Positions 1-8,907 are shown, numbered from the stretch's first letter. The stretch: 64,000 nt of DNA from Sphingomonadales bacterium (GCA_016714795.1 JADKCA010000004.1:310001-374000); one strand, 5' to 3'. Translations and numbers: made by a program. The notes: generated from the sequence alone by a model not told the origin.

Positions 1-875
1 CCATTGAGGCGTTCAAGAGGGATGTGATCGAACCGTCCATGACAAAGTTGGTGATCCTGGATTTCTGGGCCGAATGGTGTGGCCCGTGCAAGCAGCTTGG
101 CCCGGTGCTGGAAAAGGTGGCGGCAGACTATGCCGACAAGGGTGTCATGCTGGTCAAGATCGATGTCGATCAGGACAAGATGATCGCGGCCCAATTCCGC
201 GTGCAATCCATTCCGACCGTCTATGGCGTGTTTCAGGGCCAGATCGTGGCTGATCTGACGCAGTATCGCACCGAAGCCCAACTCACGCGGGTGCTGGATC
301 ACGCGCTCAAGCAACTGCCGGTACAAGGCGAGGCGCAGACGCAGGCCGCCGAACTGGAGCCGCTGATCGCCATGGGTGAAGAGGCGCTCGACAGCGGCGA
401 TGCGGACCGGGCGGAAAGCATTTTCGGCCAGATCATGGAGATGGCGCCCGAACATCCGCAGGTGGTGGCGGGGCTGATCCGCGCGCTTGCGGCGCAGGGG
501 CGGATCGAAGAGGCAGAGGCGCTTGTGGCGGCGGGTCATGCCGAACAGGCGAAAGAGCCGCACATGGCGCGTGCTTTGTCTGCGCTGGCGCTGGCGAAGG
601 AGGCCAAACCGGTCGACGATCTGGCGGGGTTGAGGGCGCAGGTGGCGGCAGACCCGGACAATCATGCGCTGCGGTTCGAACTGGCAGGCGGCGAAATGGC
701 GGCGGGCGACCGGGATGCGGCTGCGGATGATCTGCTGGCCATCATCAAGGCTGATCGCAACTGGAATGAGGGGGCGGCGCGCGCGCAATTGCTCAAGCTG
801 TTCGAAGTCATCGGTCTGGAAGACCCCTGGGTTGCGGCGACCCGGCGGAAATTGTCGGCGATCCTGTTCGGATGA
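1..875 (+). CDS. cnoX: CnoX/YbbN-like thioredoxin with TPR tail (5' end cut by window)
   Basis: A thioredoxin-fold protein followed by a tetratricopeptide-like tail, the layout of the chaperedoxin CnoX (YbbN), which guards unfolded proteins in the cytoplasm during oxidative stress. The redox motif WCGPC is encoded near base 75-89, and the downstream helical half (roughly base 350-870) is Ala/Glu rich with TPR-like spacing. The first possible in-window start is a GTG at 24, but the frame is open to base 3 and reads IEAFKRDVIEPSM, which fits the normal N-terminal thioredoxin helix, so the true start lies upstream. The gene overlaps the LON-domain gene by 4 bases, so the two are probably co-transcribed. 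Family assignment is strong; the exact substrate is unknown. Confidence 0.85.
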   Translation, partial: IEAFKRDVIEPSMTKLVILDFWAEWCGPCKQLGPVLEKVAADYADKGVMLVKIDVDQDKMIAAQFRVQSIPTVYGVFQGQIVADLTQYRTEAQLTRVLDHALKQLPVQGEAQTQAAELEPLIAMGEEALDSGDADRAESIFGQIMEMAPEHPQVVAGLIRALAAQGRIEEAEALVAAGHAEQAKEPHMARALSALALAKEAKPVDDLAGLRAQVAADPDNHALRFELAGGEMAAGDRDAAADDLLAIIKADRNWNEGAARAQLLKLFEVIGLEDPWVAATRRKLSAILFG

Positions 876-1498
876 CAACCGAAACGCTCACGCGCCTGTC
901 CGTCTTTCCGCTGCCGGGCGCGATCCTGTTTCCGCGGTTGCGGCTTCCGCTCCATATCTTCGAACCGCGCTACCGGGCGATGGTCTCCGATGCGATTGCG
1001 CGTGACCGGCGGATCGCGATGATCCAGCCGCGTGCGGCAGAGGGCGCTGGTCCGCCCGCATTGTTTGACATTGGCTGTGTAGGCCGGATCGAACATGTCG
1101 AGGCGCTGGATGACGGGCGATACAACATCATCCTTGATGGTCAGGCCTATTTCCGCATTGTGCGCGAACTGGATGTGACCACGCCGTTCCGGCAGGTCGA
1201 GGCCGAAATCTTGCCCATCCCGACCGTTGAGGACCTGGACATTGCAACGCGCGGGGCACTGGAACAGGAATCGCGCCACTTTGCAGAAGTTCAGGGCTAT
1301 GCCGTCGATTGGGACAGCGTGGCGCGGCTGGATGATGAGGCGCTGGTGAACGGGATCGCCCAGATCGCGCCCTTTGATGCGGCGGCTAAACAGGCCCTGC
1401 TGGAAGCGCCCTCGCTGTCTGCGCGGGCCGAGCTGATCATGCAGATGCTGCGTTTTTTCGGGCGTCACGATGGTGATGGCCGGGTGACGCTTCAATAG
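872..1498 (+). CDS. LON N-terminal (substrate-binding) domain protein without protease
   Basis: A 208-residue protein made only of the LON substrate-binding domain. The hallmark FPLPGAILFP is near residue 12, followed by LPLHIFEPRYR. There is no AAA+ module and no Ser/Lys protease domain, so it is not a Lon protease. Such stand-alone LON-domain proteins are common next to thioredoxin-like genes in alphaproteobacteria and are thought to bind protein substrates, but their role is not settled. The ATG overlaps the stop of the cnoX-like gene (ATGA). The pairing suggests a joint role in protein quality control, which is inference. Confidence 0.85.
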   Translation: MTTETLTRLSVFPLPGAILFPRLRLPLHIFEPRYRAMVSDAIARDRRIAMIQPRAAEGAGPPALFDIGCVGRIEHVEALDDGRYNIILDGQAYFRIVRELDVTTPFRQVEAEILPIPTVEDLDIATRGALEQESRHFAEVQGYAVDWDSVARLDDEALVNGIAQIAPFDAAAKQALLEAPSLSARAELIMQMLRFFGRHDGDGRVTLQ

Positions 1499-1501
1499 GG
1501 A

Positions 1502-2323
1502 ATGAGGAGACGGATGATGCACGCGACAAGACGATATGCCCTGATAGCGATGGCTACCGTGCTGGCGACCGCTGGTGCCGGGGCCAGGGCGGAATCGGCC
1601 GGCAAGGCGCTTGACCGCGCCATCGCCGCGCCGCACCGCAGCCCGGTGAACCGGTTGCGCGATCAATATCGGCATCCGGCCAAAACGCTCGCCTTTTTCG
1701 GCGTGAAACCGGGGCACACGGTGGTGGAACTGTGGCCGGGCGCGGGCTGGTATACCGAAATTCTGGCTCCCTATCTTGCAGAGCGCGGCGATCTGACCGT
1801 GGCGACGCCGCTGGAACGCACCGAAGGCACGCGCAAGCTGCTGAATTCGGATTCGTCTGTGTATGGCAAGGTGAAGCTGGCGACCTTCCCGATGAAGGAG
1901 GGCGGCACGGCTGTCGCGCCGGGCAGCGTGGATGTGGTGCTTACCTTCCGCAATGTCCACAACTGGCGCTTTGGCGGCAAGGACAGCGCGCAGGCCGCGT
2001 TTGATCAGATTTTCGCGATGCTCAAGCCCGGCGGCGTGCTGGGCGTGGTCGATCATCGCCTGCCGGAAGAGATGGACAGCGCGCTGGAGGAAAAGAGCGG
2101 CTATATGAAGCGCTCCTCCATTCTGGCCTTTGCCACCAAGGCCGGGTTCAAGCTGAAGGGCGAAAGCAAGGTCAATGCCAATCCCAAGGATACGCATGAC
2201 TGGCCCAACGGCGTGTGGACGTTGCCGCCGGTCTATCGGCTGGGTGATGCCGGCCGCGAGACTTATGCGGCGATCGGAGAATCGGACCGGATGACGCTGA
2301 AATTCGTGAAACCGAAGCGTTAG
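1502..2323 (+). CDS. Predicted SAM-dependent methyltransferase with Sec signal peptide
   Basis: A 273-residue protein with an N-terminal signal peptide (about residues 1-30, hydrophobic run LIAMATVLATAGAGA, then a likely cleavage after ARA). A class I methyltransferase core follows. Motif I reads VVELWPGAGWYTE near residues 76-88 and a later Asp-rich strand is VDVVLTFRNVHNW. The family is the 'predicted methyltransferase' group often found in Proteobacteria with a leader. The substrate is unknown, and an exported SAM-dependent enzyme is puzzling because SAM is cytoplasmic. It starts 3 bases after the LON gene stop and ends tail-to-tail with the FabH-like gene, overlapping it by 4 bases. Confidence 0.8.
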   Translation: MRRRMMHATRRYALIAMATVLATAGAGARAESAGKALDRAIAAPHRSPVNRLRDQYRHPAKTLAFFGVKPGHTVVELWPGAGWYTEILAPYLAERGDLTVATPLERTEGTRKLLNSDSSVYGKVKLATFPMKEGGTAVAPGSVDVVLTFRNVHNWRFGGKDSAQAAFDQIFAMLKPGGVLGVVDHRLPEEMDSALEEKSGYMKRSSILAFATKAGFKLKGESKVNANPKDTHDWPNGVWTLPPVYRLGDAGRETYAAIGESDRMTLKFVKPKR

Positions 2324-3453
2324 GCAATCTTGCGCAGCGCCACCGTGCCCGCAGAATAGCCCGCGCCGAACGAGCAGATCACACCGATATCCCCTGCGTT
2401 CAGATCATCGCTGTTCAGATGAAAGGCGATGATCGATCCGGCGGAGGAGGTGTTGGCGTAGGTATCGAGCACGGTCGGGCTTTCGTCCGCGCTCGCTTCA
2501 TGGCCCAGAACCTTGCTGGCGATCAGCCGGTTCATATTGGCATTGGCCTGGTGCAGCCACAGGCGGCGCAAGCCTTTCGGTGCAATCTCCAGCCGCGCCA
2601 GTTCGTCTGAAATCAGCGCGGCAACCATGGGCACCACTTCCTTGAAGACGCTGCGGCCCTGCTGGATAAACAGCTTGTCCGGGGCGCTGCGCGTTTCCGG
2701 GGTGGCGCGGTTGAGAAAGCCGAAATTGTTGCGGATATTGTTGGAAAATCTGGTGATCAGCTTCGATCCCAGAATCTCCCAGTGGGTGCTTGGGGCCATG
2801 TCTTCGGCTTCAACCAATATGGCGGTGGCGACATCGCCGAAAATGAAATGGCTGTCCCGGTCTCGCCAGTTGAGATGGCCGGAGCAGATTTCCGGATTCA
2901 CCACCAGCACCGAGCGCGCGCTGCCAGAGCGGATCATGTCCGCCGCCGTCTGGATGCCAAAGGTGGCGGAAGAGCAGGCGACATTCATGTCGAACCCGAA
3001 CCCGTCCATGCCCAGCCGGTCCTGAATTTCAACGGCAATGGCCGGATAGGGGCGCTGGAGGTTGGAACAGGCGCACAGAACCGCATCCACATCCTTCGCG
3101 TCGCGCCCGGCGCGAGCCAGCGCGTCACGGGCTGCTGCAATGCCTATTTCGGCGAGTACGGACACTTCTTCATTGGGGCGTTCCGCCCAGCGTGGCTCCA
3201 TGATGTCGGGATCAAGAATGCTTGCCTTGGCCAGCACATGCCGCGCTTTGATGCCGCTCGCTTTTTCGATGAATTCAACCGAGCTGGGTTCGAGCGCCTT
3301 CACGTCGCCCGCGTCGATGGCCGCCGCGTTCGCTGCGTTGAACCGCGCGACATGCGTGTTGAAGCTGGCCACCAGTTCTTCGTTGGAAATGCTGTCCGGC
3401 GGGGTGAACAGGCCGGTTGCAGAAATGACGGGCTTGGCTGCGGGCTGGCTCAT
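2320..3453 (-). CDS. Beta-ketoacyl-ACP synthase III-like thiolase-fold enzyme
   Basis: A 377-residue thiolase-fold enzyme of the KAS III (FabH-like) group, expected to condense an acyl-CoA starter with malonyl-ACP or to make a related Claisen bond. The catalytic triad is visible: Cys160 in NVACSSATFG, His301 in WLHQANANM and Asn334 in TYANTSSAGS. It is longer than housekeeping FabH because of inserts near residues 35-60, and is closer to the specialised KAS III group. A separate canonical fabH sits at 44015, so this copy is probably not the main initiator of fatty acid synthesis. It faces the hisN gene across 73 bases. Confidence 0.85.
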   Translation of the reverse strand: MSQPAAKPVISATGLFTPPDSISNEELVASFNTHVARFNAANAAAIDAGDVKALEPSSVEFIEKASGIKARHVLAKASILDPDIMEPRWAERPNEEVSVLAEIGIAAARDALARAGRDAKDVDAVLCACSNLQRPYPAIAVEIQDRLGMDGFGFDMNVACSSATFGIQTAADMIRSGSARSVLVVNPEICSGHLNWRDRDSHFIFGDVATAILVEAEDMAPSTHWEILGSKLITRFSNNIRNNFGFLNRATPETRSAPDKLFIQQGRSVFKEVVPMVAALISDELARLEIAPKGLRRLWLHQANANMNRLIASKVLGHEASADESPTVLDTYANTSSAGSIIAFHLNSDDLNAGDIGVICSFGAGYSAGTVALRKIA

Positions 3454-3526
3454 ACGGGGTTCCCTTCTCGACGGACGCCCTGTTAACGGCTTGAAGCCAG
3501 TGCGCCAAGTGCGTTAGGACTGGCTG

Positions 3527-4308
3527 ATGAAAAGCAGCGACATTGCCCTGATCGAACGCTTGGCCGATGCCGCTGGTGCTGCCATCCGCCCCTATTACCG
3601 CGCCGAATTCGGGCTTGAATCCAAAGGTGATGCCACGCCGGTGACGCTGGCAGACCGCGCGGCGGAAGCCGCGATCCGCGCCTTGCTGGAACGCGAATGC
3701 CCGGCGGACGGGATATTGGGCGAGGAATATGGTGCCGTCCGAGAAGGCGCGTCTCGCCAATGGGTGATCGATCCCATCGACGGCACCACAAGTTTTGTCG
3801 CCGGGCGGCCCATTTTCGGTACGCTGATCGCGCTGATGGAAGAGGGCTGGCCGGTGCTTGGCCTGATTGATCAGCCGATCCTGAACGAACGCTGGGTGGG
3901 CGCGGCCGGACGCGGCACCACGCTCAACGGAAAACCGGTGCGGACGCGGGCCTGCCCGGACCTCAAGGAGGCGATCCTGGCGTCTACCGGCCCCAATATC
4001 TGAGCGATCATGAAGGCGAACATTTCATGGCGCTGGCCGCCAAGACCGCGCATCGCCGCCTGATCTGGGGCGGCGATTGCTATAATTACGCGCTGCTCGC
4101 CACCGGCCAGATTGATCTGGTGGTGGAGGCGGGGCTGAAGCTGCACGATCTCGTCGCGCTTGTGCCGGTGGTAGAAGGTGCTGGCGGGCAGATGTGTGAC
4201 TGGTCCGGAGATCCGCTCCATGCCGAAAGCCGGGGCGATGTCATCGCGCTGGGCGATCCGGCGCGGCTGGAGGACGTGCTGGAGGGTCTGGCCTGCCATC
4301 ATGACTGA
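3527..4308 (+). pseudogene. hisN: hisN-type histidinol-phosphatase / inositol monophosphatase, one-base frameshift
   Basis: An inositol-monophosphatase-family enzyme of the HisN type (histidinol phosphate to histidinol). The first frame covers residues 1-158 with metal ligands Glu66/Glu67 in GEEYG and Asp82/Asp85 in DPIDGTTSF. It stops at 4001-4003, just where the family continues. The rest (WGGDCYNYALLA and the C-terminal domain) is in another frame, ending at 4308. Adding one C to the CCCC run at 3991-3994 gives GPQYLSDHEGEHFM and joins both halves into about 260 residues, the usual length. This is either a sequencing error in a C run or a fresh null mutation. The next gene starts inside its last codons. 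Confidence 0.8.
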
Positions 4309-5185
4309 TGTCGCGTTCCAATATGCCTGGCCCGCTGCACCGCTGCGCGGCAGCCTGCATGTCTATTGGGAAGTGACGGTTGGCACGGGGGGACCGGTCA
4401 AGGATCTGCTGCTTCCTTATGGGGCCACGATGCGCTTTCCGCTCGCCGGGCGCTGGTGGCATGGTGAAAGCCCTGCGAAACTGCACAAGATTGACGGGCA
4501 GGCGCTGTTTCATGGCTTGACCGATGAAGCGCGCTGGATTGGCGGCAGCGGGGGCAAGGCCTTCTGCATCGTGCTGTTCCCGCTCTTCTGGTCTGCCCTG
4601 CCAGATGCGCGGGCGGCGGACTATGCCAACAAGGTCTGTCCCCTGTCAGAACTGATTGGCGCGCGGGCAGACGATCTGCATCAGCATCTGAAAGACGCGG
4701 CCAGCTTTGAAGAGCGGTGCGCCCGGGCGGACCGCTGGTTTTCGGAATGGCTGTGCGCGCTGCCGCCCGATCCGCGCAACGCCCATGTGGCGGGATTGAT
4801 GGCGGCGCTCAATGATCCGGATGTGAACAGCGTGGCGATGCTGTGCGCGCGGCTGGATTTGCCGCAAGCCCGGCTTGCCCGGCTGGCGCTCCGCTTTTTC
4901 GGCTTCCCTGCTAAGACGCTGCTGCGCCGCGAACGCTTTCTGCGGATGCTCTTCACCATGGAACGCAGGCCCTATGCCGAATGGCCGGATTTCATCGACG
5001 CCCAATATGTCGATCAGAGCCACCTGATCCGCGACTTCAAGGATTTCACCGGCATGGCTCCGGGCCAGTATTTTGATCTGGAACGCCCCATTCTTTCGGT
5101 TGCAGCAGAAGCGATCCGCAAGTTTCTGGCGGGAGAGGCCGGGCCGGCCACCCATGCCGTGCGCCGGATCAATGATGATGAGTGA
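4301..5185 (+). CDS. AraC-type transcriptional regulator
   Basis: A 294-residue protein with a C-terminal AraC-like double helix-turn-helix. The conserved end reads YVDQSHLIRDFKDFTGMAPG, the family signature of the second helix-turn-helix. The N-terminal half (about residues 1-160) is a cupin-like sensor domain of the kind common in sphingomonad AraC proteins. The open frame reaches further upstream, but the ATG at 4301 is preferred because earlier starts would lie deep in hisN. It overlaps hisN by 8 bases and the pentapeptide gene by 14. The target and inducer are unknown. Confidence 0.75.
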   Translation: MTDVAFQYAWPAAPLRGSLHVYWEVTVGTGGPVKDLLLPYGATMRFPLAGRWWHGESPAKLHKIDGQALFHGLTDEARWIGGSGGKAFCIVLFPLFWSALPDARAADYANKVCPLSELIGARADDLHQHLKDAASFEERCARADRWFSEWLCALPPDPRNAHVAGLMAALNDPDVNSVAMLCARLDLPQARLARLALRFFGFPAKTLLRRERFLRMLFTMERRPYAEWPDFIDAQYVDQSHLIRDFKDFTGMAPGQYFDLERPILSVAAEAIRKFLAGEAGPATHAVRRINDDE

Positions 5186-5858
5186 GGCCATAGTCAGCGA
5201 TCAGCAACTGGAAAGACGCGGCATCGCCGCCCTGATCGAAGGGCCGCATCCGGTGCATCTGGTCGATTGTGATCTGGAAGAGGCGGATCTGTCCGGGCTT
5301 GATCTGGAAGGCTGGGTGTTTGACCGTTGCACCCTGCGCAACACACGCTTTGACGACGCCAATCTGGAAGGCACGCGCTGGCAATCCTGCCGGGGTGGCT
5401 TTGCTCTCTTTCCCGGCGCGGATCTGAGCGATGCGGAGATTACTGCCTGCGATTTCAACAATGCCGTGTTCCGCCGCACGCGATTGACTTCTGCGCGTTT
5501 CCGCGGCTGCAAGCTGACCGGCGCAGATTTTTCAGATGCCCGCGCGCTGGATGTCAGCTTTGAAGAAACGCTGATGATCAACGTCAAGCTGCAAGGCCAT
5601 TCGTTCCGCAAGCAAAAGCTGGTGCGTCTCGATTTCGGTCAGGCCGATCTGCGCAAATGCGATTTCCGCGCCGCCACGCTGGACGGGTGCAGCCTGCGCG
5701 ATGCGCAACTCACGGGCAGCCGCTTTGAAGGCGCAGATTTGCGCGGGGCTGATCTGGGCGGGTTGCGGCTGGTGGATGCCACGCTGTTCAAGGGCGCGTT
5801 CATCTCCGCCAGTCAGGCGGGGCAATTGCTGGCGGAACTGGGGCTGAAGGTCAGTTAG
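5172..5858 (+). CDS. Pentapeptide-repeat protein
   Basis: A 228-residue right-handed quadrilateral beta-helix protein. Repeats of the A(D/N)LxG type run through most of the chain, for example EEADLSGLDLEG, DDANLEGTRW, GADFSDARAL and EGADLRGADLGG. Size and repeat style resemble Qnr/McbG proteins that mimic DNA and protect gyrase, but that function cannot be told from sequence alone. Three ATG codons in a row (5172, 5175, 5178) are possible starts. The gene overlaps the AraC gene start-to-stop and its 3' end overlaps the TetR gene by 8 bases tail-to-tail. Confidence 0.8.
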   Translation: MMMSEAIVSDQQLERRGIAALIEGPHPVHLVDCDLEEADLSGLDLEGWVFDRCTLRNTRFDDANLEGTRWQSCRGGFALFPGADLSDAEITACDFNNAVFRRTRLTSARFRGCKLTGADFSDARALDVSFEETLMINVKLQGHSFRKQKLVRLDFGQADLRKCDFRAATLDGCSLRDAQLTGSRFEGADLRGADLGGLRLVDATLFKGAFISASQAGQLLAELGLKVS

Positions 5859-6477
5859 CCCCCAACCCCTTGGCCACGAACTCATGCGCCAAGGCCGCTA
5901 CCTGTTCGGCGGGCTCGCCATCTGACCAGACGCCGTAACGCAGGCCCAGAAAGACGTTCATGCCCATCAAAGCCCATGCGTGCGCCTCGTTCACATCGGC
6001 GCGGACCTCCCCCTTTGCCGCCCCTTCCTGCAAGCGGCTGAGGATGCGGGCGGCGGTACTTTCATAATGGAGCCGGTGACTTTCAGGATCGGCAAATTCC
6101 GCTTCGTCGATGATGCGGTAAATTTCCTTATGGCCGCGCGTAAATTCCAGAAAGGACAGGAAGGCGCGCGATTCGCGGGTCAGCGCGTCATCGCCCTCAC
6201 GCATGGCGGCGGCGGCGTGGCGGCCCACTTGTGCAGACATGTCGCGCACCAGGGCGCGGAAGATGGCGTCCTTCGAATCGAAATAGGTGTAAAAGCTGCC
6301 CAGCGCCACACCCGCACGCGACGTGATCCCTACGATCGAGCTTTCGTAAAAGCCCTTTTCGCCAAATTCAGCCGCCGCCGCGTCCAGAATCGCGCGCAGC
6401 GTTTTGCGACCGCGTTCGGTGCGCGGGGTCTTGGCATTCGGTTCCATTGTGGCGGGAATGCCACGCTCTTCCAACAT
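5851..6477 (-). CDS. TetR-family repressor next to a TonB receptor
   Basis: A TetR regulator of about 208 residues. The DNA-binding part reads ILDAAAAEFGEKGFYESS followed by AGVALGSFYTYFDSKD, the classic TetR helix-turn-helix. The C-terminal half is a ligand-binding helical domain with no recognisable specificity. The longest frame begins at a TTG (6519) that lies inside an operator-like palindrome. The ATG at 6477 is preferred because AGGGG lies 6 bases upstream on its strand; the ATG at 6447 is also possible. It is divergent from the TonB receptor at 6592, so it most likely represses that gene and itself. Confidence 0.8.
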   Translation of the reverse strand: MLEERGIPATMEPNAKTPRTERGRKTLRAILDAAAAEFGEKGFYESSIVGITSRAGVALGSFYTYFDSKDAIFRALVRDMSAQVGRHAAAAMREGDDALTRESRAFLSFLEFTRGHKEIYRIIDEAEFADPESHRLHYESTAARILSRLQEGAAKGEVRADVNEAHAWALMGMNVFLGLRYGVWSDGEPAEQVAALAHEFVAKGLGAN

Positions 6478-6499
6478 TCGCCACCCCTGCGCCATTTCC

Positions 6500-6523
6500 A
6501 AAGTTGAAACATGGTTCAACTTT
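6500..6523. promoter_or_regulatory. Probable TetR operator (perfect 9-bp inverted repeat)
   Basis: AAAGTTGAA at 6500-6508 and its exact reverse complement TTCAACTTT at 6515-6523 are separated by 6 bases. The palindrome covers the -35 box and most of the spacer of the promoter reading toward the TonB receptor, and lies just upstream of the divergent TetR gene. This placement is typical of an autorepressing TetR operator. The link to this TetR protein is inference from position. Confidence 0.6.
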
Positions 6524-6532
6524 CACTATAGC
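6504..6532 (+). promoter_or_regulatory. Sigma70-like promoter of the TonB receptor gene
   Basis: TTGAAA at 6504-6509 and TATAGC at 6527-6532 are separated by 17 bases, close to the sigma70 consensus. The expected transcript start is about 50 bases before the ATG at 6592. The promoter overlaps the 6500-6523 palindrome. Confidence 0.55.
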
Positions 6533-6591
6533 GCCTGCAACGTCGGATGCAATCCGGCCTTTTGTCTGATCCGTTTGCAGGAGAGTTTGCC

Positions 6592-8907
6592 ATGAAATCC
6601 GCCCGCTTCCTTCGTCACGCCCTGTTGGCCAGTGTGGCTCTTGCCATTCTGCCCGCAGCCCCCGCCTTCGCGCAGAGCGCGGAAGACGCCGCTGATGATG
6701 GCGAGATCGTGGTCATTGCCCGCAAGCGTGAAGAACGTCTGATCGATGTTCCGATTGCTGTCAGCGCCTTTGGTCAGGATGATCTGAGCAAGCTGCAGGC
6801 TCAGGATCTTTCCGGCGTGCAGGGCGCGGTGCCCAACCTCAACCTCGTGCAGGGCCGTGGCTCTTCTTCCAACGCGAACATCTTCATTCGCGGCATCGGC
6901 CAGCCCGATGCGCTCCAGACCTTCGATCCTGCGGTCGGCGTTTATGTCGATGGCGTCTATATGAGCCGCATTCAGGGCGCGCTGATGAACCTGTATGACG
7001 TTGAGCGCGTGGAAGTGCTGCGCGGGCCGCAGGGCACGCTCTATGGCAAGAACACGATTGGTGGCGCGGTCAACATCGTCAGCCGCAAGCCGCATCTGGA
7101 TGATCTGAAGGCCAGCGGCAGCTTCAGCTATGGCAGCTATGATCAGCTGCTGGGCAATGGCTATGTGTCGGCCCCTCTGGTGGCAGGGCGTGTGGCGCTC
7201 TCGCTGGCCGGTCAGGTCGACAAGCGCGACGGGATCGTCACCGATGCGATTACCGGCAAGAAATATAATGATCGCGACACGGTGTCTGGCCGCGCCATCC
7301 TGCGCGCACAGGCCACCGATGCGCTGGAGATCATCCTCTCGGGCGATTACACCCGCCAGCGCACGGCACTGACGCTGGGCCATGCGACGGCTCCGCTGGT
7401 TGGCTTCAATTATAATGCCACCTTCACCGCCGTGACGCCCTTTGTCATCTCGGCGGCAGAGCCCTTTGGCGCCTATGATTACAAGGCGGCGACCAGCTTC
7501 AAGGGCAATGAAGGCCAGAAGCTCGATCACTGGGGCATGTCCGGCACGATCAACTATGAACTGGGTGATGCGTTGACGCTCACCTCGATCACTGCCTATC
7601 GCAAGCTCAGCCCCGATTATTTCGTGGATATTGATGCGACTGCTGCCGAAGTGGGCGACGTGTTCGTGGGCGTCCGCCAGAAGCAGGTCAGCGAGGAGCT
7701 CCAGCTGAAATATGCGTCGGATCGCGTGCAGGGTGTGTTCGGCCTCTATTACATGAATGAACAGATCCGGTCGCATCAGGAAGCCTATGCAGACAGCTAT
7801 CTGAAATATGTCGGTTTCCCGCTCGCCTTCCTGCGCACCATTGATGATGACCAGACGGTGAAGAGCTATGCCGCGTTCGGTCAGCTCACTTATGATCTGT
7901 CGGATGCCTTCTCGGTCACGGGCGGCCTGCGTTACACCAAGGAGCGCAAATCCTATTACCGCACCACAACGGCGGTAACGGGCGGCACGGCGGGTGCCCC
8001 ATTTGTGTTCCCGAACAGCCTGCCCGCGCCCTATAACACGCTGGACCATGTGACGTTCGGTGCGTGGACGCCTTCGCTCACCCTGTCCTACAAGCCGACT
8101 TCGAACACGCATCTTTATGCCTCGGCGCAGCGCGGCTTCAAATCGGGCGGTTTCAATGGCCGCGTCAATGGTCTGGGTGACGTGACCGAGGTTGTGAACG
8201 GCGTGACCACCATCACCCCCTTCTTCAAGCCGGAAACGGTCTGGACCTATGAAGCCGGAGCCAAGGGCAATTTCCTTGGAGGCCGCGTCCGTCTGGCTGC
8301 CAACTATTTCTACTCTGACTATCGCAACTTCCAGGCGCGTGTCGGCGGTGGCAACACCGGCATCACCGGCGGGTCTTTCCCCGTGCTCAACGCGGGCAAG
8401 CTGCGGATGCAGGGCGTCGAAGTGGAAGCGACGGTGAAGCCCGTGGCGGCGCTGTCGCTGGGTGTGGCGCTGGGGTATCTCGATGCCAAATATAAGGAGT
8501 TCAACGACGGACGCCGCGCGCCCGCCTTCTCCTGCAATCCCACCGGTACGGCCATCGTCTGCAAGCCCGCCTTTGCGCCGCCGATCAGCCTTCGTCTCTC
8601 TGCCGATTATGTGATTCCGCTGGGCTCTGCCTCGCTGACGCTGGGTGGCGATGCCCGCTTTGTCGACAAGCATTATCTCTCGATCGACAACCGGGCCGGG
8701 CTGACGGAGAATGGCTATTGGCTGGGCAACCTCTATGCGCAGGCCGATTTTGCCGAAGGGCGCTATTATCTGCGTGGTGCCGTGAAGAATGTCGGCAAGT
8801 CGCTCTACAAGACCGACGGGCAGGAATTCTCCAGCGTGGGCAACATCCAGACCGTCTATTATGGCGATCCGCGGACCTGGTCGATCACGGCGGGATTCCG
8901 CTTCTGA
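6592..8907 (+). CDS. TonB-dependent outer-membrane receptor
   Basis: A 771-residue TonB-dependent receptor. A signal peptide (about residues 1-27, ending PAFAQ) is followed by a TonB-box-like EIVVIARKREE. The plug domain comes next, with RGIGQPDALQTFDPAVGVYV and VEVLRGPQGTLYGKNTIGG, and the beta-barrel runs to the terminal Phe (AGFRF), as expected for outer-membrane insertion. The ATG at 6592 follows GGAG at 6580; an earlier in-frame start at 6547 would precede the signal peptide. The substrate is unknown. Family relatives in sphingomonads import siderophores or plant-derived organic compounds. It is probably controlled by the adjacent TetR. Confidence 0.9.
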   Translation: MKSARFLRHALLASVALAILPAAPAFAQSAEDAADDGEIVVIARKREERLIDVPIAVSAFGQDDLSKLQAQDLSGVQGAVPNLNLVQGRGSSSNANIFIRGIGQPDALQTFDPAVGVYVDGVYMSRIQGALMNLYDVERVEVLRGPQGTLYGKNTIGGAVNIVSRKPHLDDLKASGSFSYGSYDQLLGNGYVSAPLVAGRVALSLAGQVDKRDGIVTDAITGKKYNDRDTVSGRAILRAQATDALEIILSGDYTRQRTALTLGHATAPLVGFNYNATFTAVTPFVISAAEPFGAYDYKAATSFKGNEGQKLDHWGMSGTINYELGDALTLTSITAYRKLSPDYFVDIDATAAEVGDVFVGVRQKQVSEELQLKYASDRVQGVFGLYYMNEQIRSHQEAYADSYLKYVGFPLAFLRTIDDDQTVKSYAAFGQLTYDLSDAFSVTGGLRYTKERKSYYRTTTAVTGGTAGAPFVFPNSLPAPYNTLDHVTFGAWTPSLTLSYKPTSNTHLYASAQRGFKSGGFNGRVNGLGDVTEVVNGVTTITPFFKPETVWTYEAGAKGNFLGGRVRLAANYFYSDYRNFQARVGGGNTGITGGSFPVLNAGKLRMQGVEVEATVKPVAALSLGVALGYLDAKYKEFNDGRRAPAFSCNPTGTAIVCKPAFAPPISLRLSADYVIPLGSASLTLGGDARFVDKHYLSIDNRAGLTENGYWLGNLYAQADFAEGRYYLRGAVKNVGKSLYKTDGQEFSSVGNIQTVYYGDPRTWSITAGFRF

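Noticed and set aside
662..2197. A 511-codon minus-strand frame
   Set aside because: It crosses three clear plus-strand genes and has no recognisable domains.
4027..4308. A second independent phosphatase gene after hisN
   Set aside because: It only contains the C-terminal half of the same family fold, and one added base joins it to the upstream frame.
6526..8673. A 715-codon open frame on the minus strand
   Set aside because: It lies opposite the TonB receptor, has no family features and is the usual shadow frame of a GC-rich gene.
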